Part shown: positions 15,493-18,331 of the stretch, in pieces | How positions within the stretch are numbered: the first letter of the stretch is position 1 | Layout of the letters: every line of letters begins with the position of its first letter | Assembly (NCBI GenBank): GCA_013290035.1 | Contig: JABCYT010000003.1 | Coordinates: 1-18,331, forward strand | Direction of reading: 5' to 3' | Source: Alphaproteobacteria bacterium | GTDB lineage: Bacteria > Pseudomonadota > Alphaproteobacteria > Reyranellales > Reyranellaceae | Length of the DNA: 18,331 nt | Program-made: the position numbers and the translations under genes | The notes under the pieces: generated by a model | Database searches by the model: none | Seen by the model: only the letters and a program-made list of their open reading frames with translations | Told to the model about the DNA's origin: nothing

Positions 15493-17540
15493 CGGCGCTC
15501 GACGATGCGCACCGTGACGGCGCTCGAGTGGCCGGCCTCGTCGACCACCGCCACGCGGACCGTGCCGGGTCCGTCGGGGACCCAGCGGGTGCCGTCGAGC
15601 GGGCGGCCGTCGACCAGCCAGCGCAGCCGGCCTTCGCCCCCCAGGGCGGACAGCGGGACGGCTTCGCGCGAGCCCAGCTCGATCCTGGCGTCGGCCGGCG
15701 GATAGGCGATGCGCGGCGCGCCATGGCCATCGGCCACCGGCCCCAGGGTGCGCATGCGCAGCGGCAGCTCGTGATACGAGGCGACGCGCAGCACATCGGC
15801 GGGTTCGGGCTGCGCGCGGTTGTCCTCGGCGGGCAGGCGACTGAAAGCCTTGAACAGGACCGGCAGCGCCGCCAGGCGGCCGAGCTGGCCGGGCCGCGGC
15901 GTGCCGTCGGCATGACCGACCCAGACCACGACGGTCCAGTTGGCGCTGTAGCCCGCGGCCCAGGCATCGCGGTAGCCGGCCGAGGTGCCGGTCTTGAAGG
16001 CGATCCGCCGATCGCGCATCGCCACCGGCAGCGACGCGAAGCCCTCGGGCAGCGGCGCGCCGGCCAGCACATCGGCGACATACCAGGCGGCGGTCGGGCC
16101 GATCAGCTGCACCGGCTCAGGCCGCGGCCGGTCGCGGCGCACGACCGGCGGCGCAAACTTGCCGCCATTGGCGAGCCCGGCATAAAGCCCGGCCATCTCG
16201 AGCGGCGAGACCGTGGCGCTGCCCAGCGCCACGCCCAGCGTGGCCCCGGCCTCGCCCGGCGGCAGGCCGGGCGCGACCCCGGCATTGCGCAGGGTCGAGA
16301 TGAAGCGTTGCGGGCCCACCTTCTCCAAGGTCAGGACGGCCGGCACGTTCAGCGATTGCTGCAGGGCGCGGCGCACGGTGACGGCGCCGACATGCTCGCG
16401 GTCGAAGTTGCGCGGCAGCCAGTCGCGAAAGCGCACCGGCACGTCCTCGACCAGCGACTCCGGATGCAGCACCCGATCGTCGAAGGCCATGGCGTAGATC
16501 AATGGCTTCAGCGCCGAGCCGGGCGAGCGGCGGGAGCGCACCAGATCGACCTGGCCGGCGCGGCCGAAATAGTCCGAGCCGCCCAGCCAGGCCACGACGC
16601 CGCCGGTGCGATTGTCGATCGCGACCAGGGCGATCTGCGCCCGGTCGGCGAACTGGCCGCGTTCCTCGGCCACGAGCTGGCCGAGCGCGCCCTGCAATTC
16701 GAGGCGCAAGGTCGTGGGAACGATCGCTCCGGGCGACTGGCCGGCGAGCCACGCCGCGAGGTGCGGCGCCTGCATGGGCATGGCGAGCCGTCGATCGGGC
16801 ACCGGCCGGCTGGCCGCCTTGTCGAACAGCACCTGGTCGATGATGCCGTGCTCCAGCCCGCGCACCAGCACGCGATCGCGCGCGGCCTGGGCGGACTTGC
16901 CGGCGCGCTCAGGCCGGCGGCGCTCGGGCGATTGCGGGATGGCGACCAGCAGGGCCGCTTCGGCCGCGGAGAGCTGGCGCGGCTCCTTGCCGAAATAGGC
17001 GAAGGAGGCCGCCCGCACGCCCTCGAGATTGCCGCCCATCGGCGCCAGGGTCAGGTAGATCGCCAGCACCTCGCGCTTGGAGTAGCGCCATTCGAGCTGC
17101 AGCGCGCGCGCCGACTGGATCGCCTTGGTCAAAATCCCGCGTCGCCCCCCTTGGAATCGGTGGGGTTCGAGCAGGCGGGCGGCCTGCATGGAGATCGTCG
17201 AGGCGCCCGACACGATGCGGCCGCGCGCCATCCATTGGCCGGCGGCGCGCACCGCCGCCAGCGGGTCGATGCCCCAGTGATCGTCGAAGCGGCGGTCCTC
17301 GTAGGCTTTTAGCAGGGCGAGATAGACCGGATCGACGTCGTCGACCGTGGTCTTGAGCCGCCATTTGCCGTCGGCCGTCGTGAAGGCGCGCAGCAGGCGG
17401 CCATTGGCGTCGACGGTCTCGCTCGACCGCTCGTGGTAGCGCGAGAGGTCGGGCGGGAAGATCCGGTCGAGCGCCAGGGCGCCCGCCGCCAGGCTGGTGG
17501 CGGCGAGCGCTGCGACGGCGAGGAGGCGCCGGAGGTTCAT
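15489..17540 (-). CDS. pbpC: Penicillin-binding protein 1C (bifunctional transglycosylase/transpeptidase)
   Basis: This 683-residue class A penicillin-binding protein is anchored by an N-terminal helix (LLAVAALAATSLAAGALAL). The glycosyltransferase domain has catalytic Glu81 in LLKAYEDRRFDDHWGID and SGASTISMQAARLL (111-124). The transpeptidase domain has SALK with catalytic Ser342 and Lys345, SLN (396-398) and KTGTS (516-520). The C-terminal residues (about 600-683) form the PBP1C-specific BiPBP-type domain. It would polymerise and crosslink peptidoglycan at the outer face of the inner membrane, possibly in repair. ATG 17540 is preferred. The upstream gene encodes a bacterial alpha-2-macroglobulin, ending 15 bases before; this pairing is a known conserved arrangement (yfhM-pbpC). 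Confidence 0.95.
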   Translation of the reverse strand: MNLRRLLAVAALAATSLAAGALALDRIFPPDLSRYHERSSETVDANGRLLRAFTTADGKWRLKTTVDDVDPVYLALLKAYEDRRFDDHWGIDPLAAVRAAGQWMARGRIVSGASTISMQAARLLEPHRFQGGRRGILTKAIQSARALQLEWRYSKREVLAIYLTLAPMGGNLEGVRAASFAYFGKEPRQLSAAEAALLVAIPQSPERRRPERAGKSAQAARDRVLVRGLEHGIIDQVLFDKAASRPVPDRRLAMPMQAPHLAAWLAGQSPGAIVPTTLRLELQGALGQLVAEERGQFADRAQIALVAIDNRTGGVVAWLGGSDYFGRAGQVDLVRSRRSPGSALKPLIYAMAFDDRVLHPESLVEDVPVRFRDWLPRNFDREHVGAVTVRRALQQSLNVPAVLTLEKVGPQRFISTLRNAGVAPGLPPGEAGATLGVALGSATVSPLEMAGLYAGLANGGKFAPPVVRRDRPRPEPVQLIGPTAAWYVADVLAGAPLPEGFASLPVAMRDRRIAFKTGTSAGYRDAWAAGYSANWTVVVWVGHADGTPRPGQLGRLAALPVLFKAFSRLPAEDNRAQPEPADVLRVASYHELPLRMRTLGPVADGHGAPRIAYPPADARIELGSREAVPLSALGGEGRLRWLVDGRPLDGTRWVPDGPGTVRVAVVDEAGHSSAVTVRIVERR

Positions 17541-17555
17541 GTCAGCGCGATCCGC

Positions 17556-18331
17556 TTACCTCGGAGCGATCGCGACGCTGCCCATGCCGCTTCGGGCATA
17601 GACGCGCGGCGCGTACATGTCGGAGACATTCACCGACGGCAGCACGAAGCTGCCCGGCGTCACGGCGCGTACGATGTAGGCGACGTGGAAGGCGTTGGTG
17701 AAGCTGTCGGCCGGATCGTCATACCAGCTGCGATAGCTGCGCCGCCCGAGGTTGAACGAGGCGAAGAAGCGGTCGTCGCGCGCCTCGGCGATGCGCGTCT
17801 CGGAGAGCTTCGCCAGGAACGGGAACGACTTCACTGTATCCTCGTTCAGCACCGTCTCGATCTCGAAGCCGGCCGGCAGCAGGTCGAGCAGCGCCACCTC
17901 GTGGTAGCCGCCATCGAGGTTGCGGCCGTCGATCGACACGATCACCCGCTCGTTCTGGCGCAGCCGCGCGAGGTTGGCCGGCTCACCGGTGAGCGTCAGG
18001 AACTGGCGCCGGACGCTCAGCCCTTCGGAGGCGGCGGGCTGCGGATCGATTGGCACGCCACGCGCCGTCACCTGCAGCCATACCGGGTGCTCGCCGTCGT
18101 TGGTCACGCGCATGCCGCGCGCGATCGCGGCCTGGTCGGGATTGAGCACGACCGGCTCGGTGGCCGACTTGTGCTGCTGGCCGTCGACCGAGTAGGCGAG
18201 CTCGCCGCCGGCGCTCATCGCCCGCGCCGCCAGCAACAACCAGGCCTGCTCCTGGGTCGTCGTCCGGTCGATCCTGGCGACCATCCGCTCGCGCACCGCA
18301 TTGACGACTTCGGCGAGCCCCTCACGGCCGC
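17556..18331 (-). CDS. Bacterial alpha-2-macroglobulin (YfhM-like), C-terminal part, runs off the window
   Basis: The minus-strand frame is open from the right edge (first full codon 18329-18327) to TAA at 17558-17556, giving about 258 residues. It contains TTTQEQAWLLLAARAM, the end of the thioester-domain helical barrel, followed by beta-sandwich domains. The end has VAYIVRAVTPGSFVLPSVNV and MYAPRVYARSG, typical of the closing domain of YfhM-type bacterial alpha-2-macroglobulins. These large periplasmic lipoproteins trap proteases and are thought to work with PbpC in repairing damaged walls. The N-terminus and the thioester region (CxEQ or a variant) are outside the window, so its type cannot be read. 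It lies 15 bases upstream of pbpC, in an operon. Confidence 0.85.
   Translation of the reverse strand, partial: GREGLAEVVNAVRERMVARIDRTTTQEQAWLLLAARAMSAGGELAYSVDGQQHKSATEPVVLNPDQAAIARGMRVTNDGEHPVWLQVTARGVPIDPQPAASEGLSVRRQFLTLTGEPANLARLRQNERVIVSIDGRNLDGGYHEVALLDLLPAGFEIETVLNEDTVKSFPFLAKLSETRIAEARDDRFFASFNLGRRSYRSWYDDPADSFTNAFHVAYIVRAVTPGSFVLPSVNVSDMYAPRVYARSGMGSVAIAPR

Noticed and set aside
15528..17312. Long plus-strand open frame opposite pbpC
   Set aside because: Low-complexity His/Arg/Gly-rich translation with no family features; pbpC on the other strand has all catalytic motifs.

Overview
The window is dense, GC-rich bacterial chromosome with short intergenic gaps, many stop/start overlaps and two kinds of palindromic intergenic repeat. 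Gene content (leucine/isovalerate catabolism, a polyamine-type ABC importer, a Phd/VapC-type toxin-antitoxin pair, a DUF2189 membrane protein, PbpC with an alpha-2-macroglobulin) and the repeat style suggest a soil or water alphaproteobacterium, perhaps Reyranella/Rhodospirillales-like. That placement is an inference from style; no rRNA or other marker is present.

Layout. (1) Positions 1-108 hold the tail of an unidentified gene, followed by a palindromic repeat (130-232). (2) 301-4714 is a tightly coupled carboxylase cluster: 3-methylcrotonyl-CoA carboxylase beta subunit, a crotonase-family protein, and the biotin-carrying alpha subunit, in the classical liuB-liuC-liuD order with two TGATG overlaps. 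(3) 4715-5514 looks like an 800-bp insertion. A Phd-type antitoxin and a PIN-domain toxin, pointing the other way, lie between two perfect 33-bp direct repeats; the left copy is the last 33 bases of the alpha-subunit gene. (4) 5548-6423 encodes a periplasmic-binding-protein-fold protein without a signal peptide. It was probably next to the carboxylase genes before the insertion. (5) On the minus strand come a DUF2189 membrane protein and a fold-type IV aminotransferase.

(6) 8604-15480 is a long plus-strand run: a class III (glutamate-1-semialdehyde-aminomutase-like) aminotransferase, a four-gene ABC importer of the spermidine/putrescine type (ATPase, Tat-exported binding protein, two permeases), HMG-CoA lyase, a small conserved protein of unknown function, and a LysE/RhtB exporter. 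A 75-bp palindromic repeat sits inside the importer genes, immediately before the first permease. (7) 15489 to the right edge, minus strand, is the PbpC/bacterial alpha-2-macroglobulin pair; the macroglobulin gene runs off the window.

Working together: MCC subunits, crotonase and HMG-CoA lyase would convert 3-methylcrotonyl-CoA to acetyl-CoA and acetoacetate, the lower leucine pathway. HMG-CoA lyase is about 9 kb away, joined to a transporter operon. The importer plus aminotransferase suggests uptake and deamination of an amine or amino acid whose identity the sequence does not show. The most notable points are the repeat-flanked toxin-antitoxin cassette at the 3' end of the alpha-subunit gene, and a crotonase in the liuC position that lacks both catalytic glutamates.
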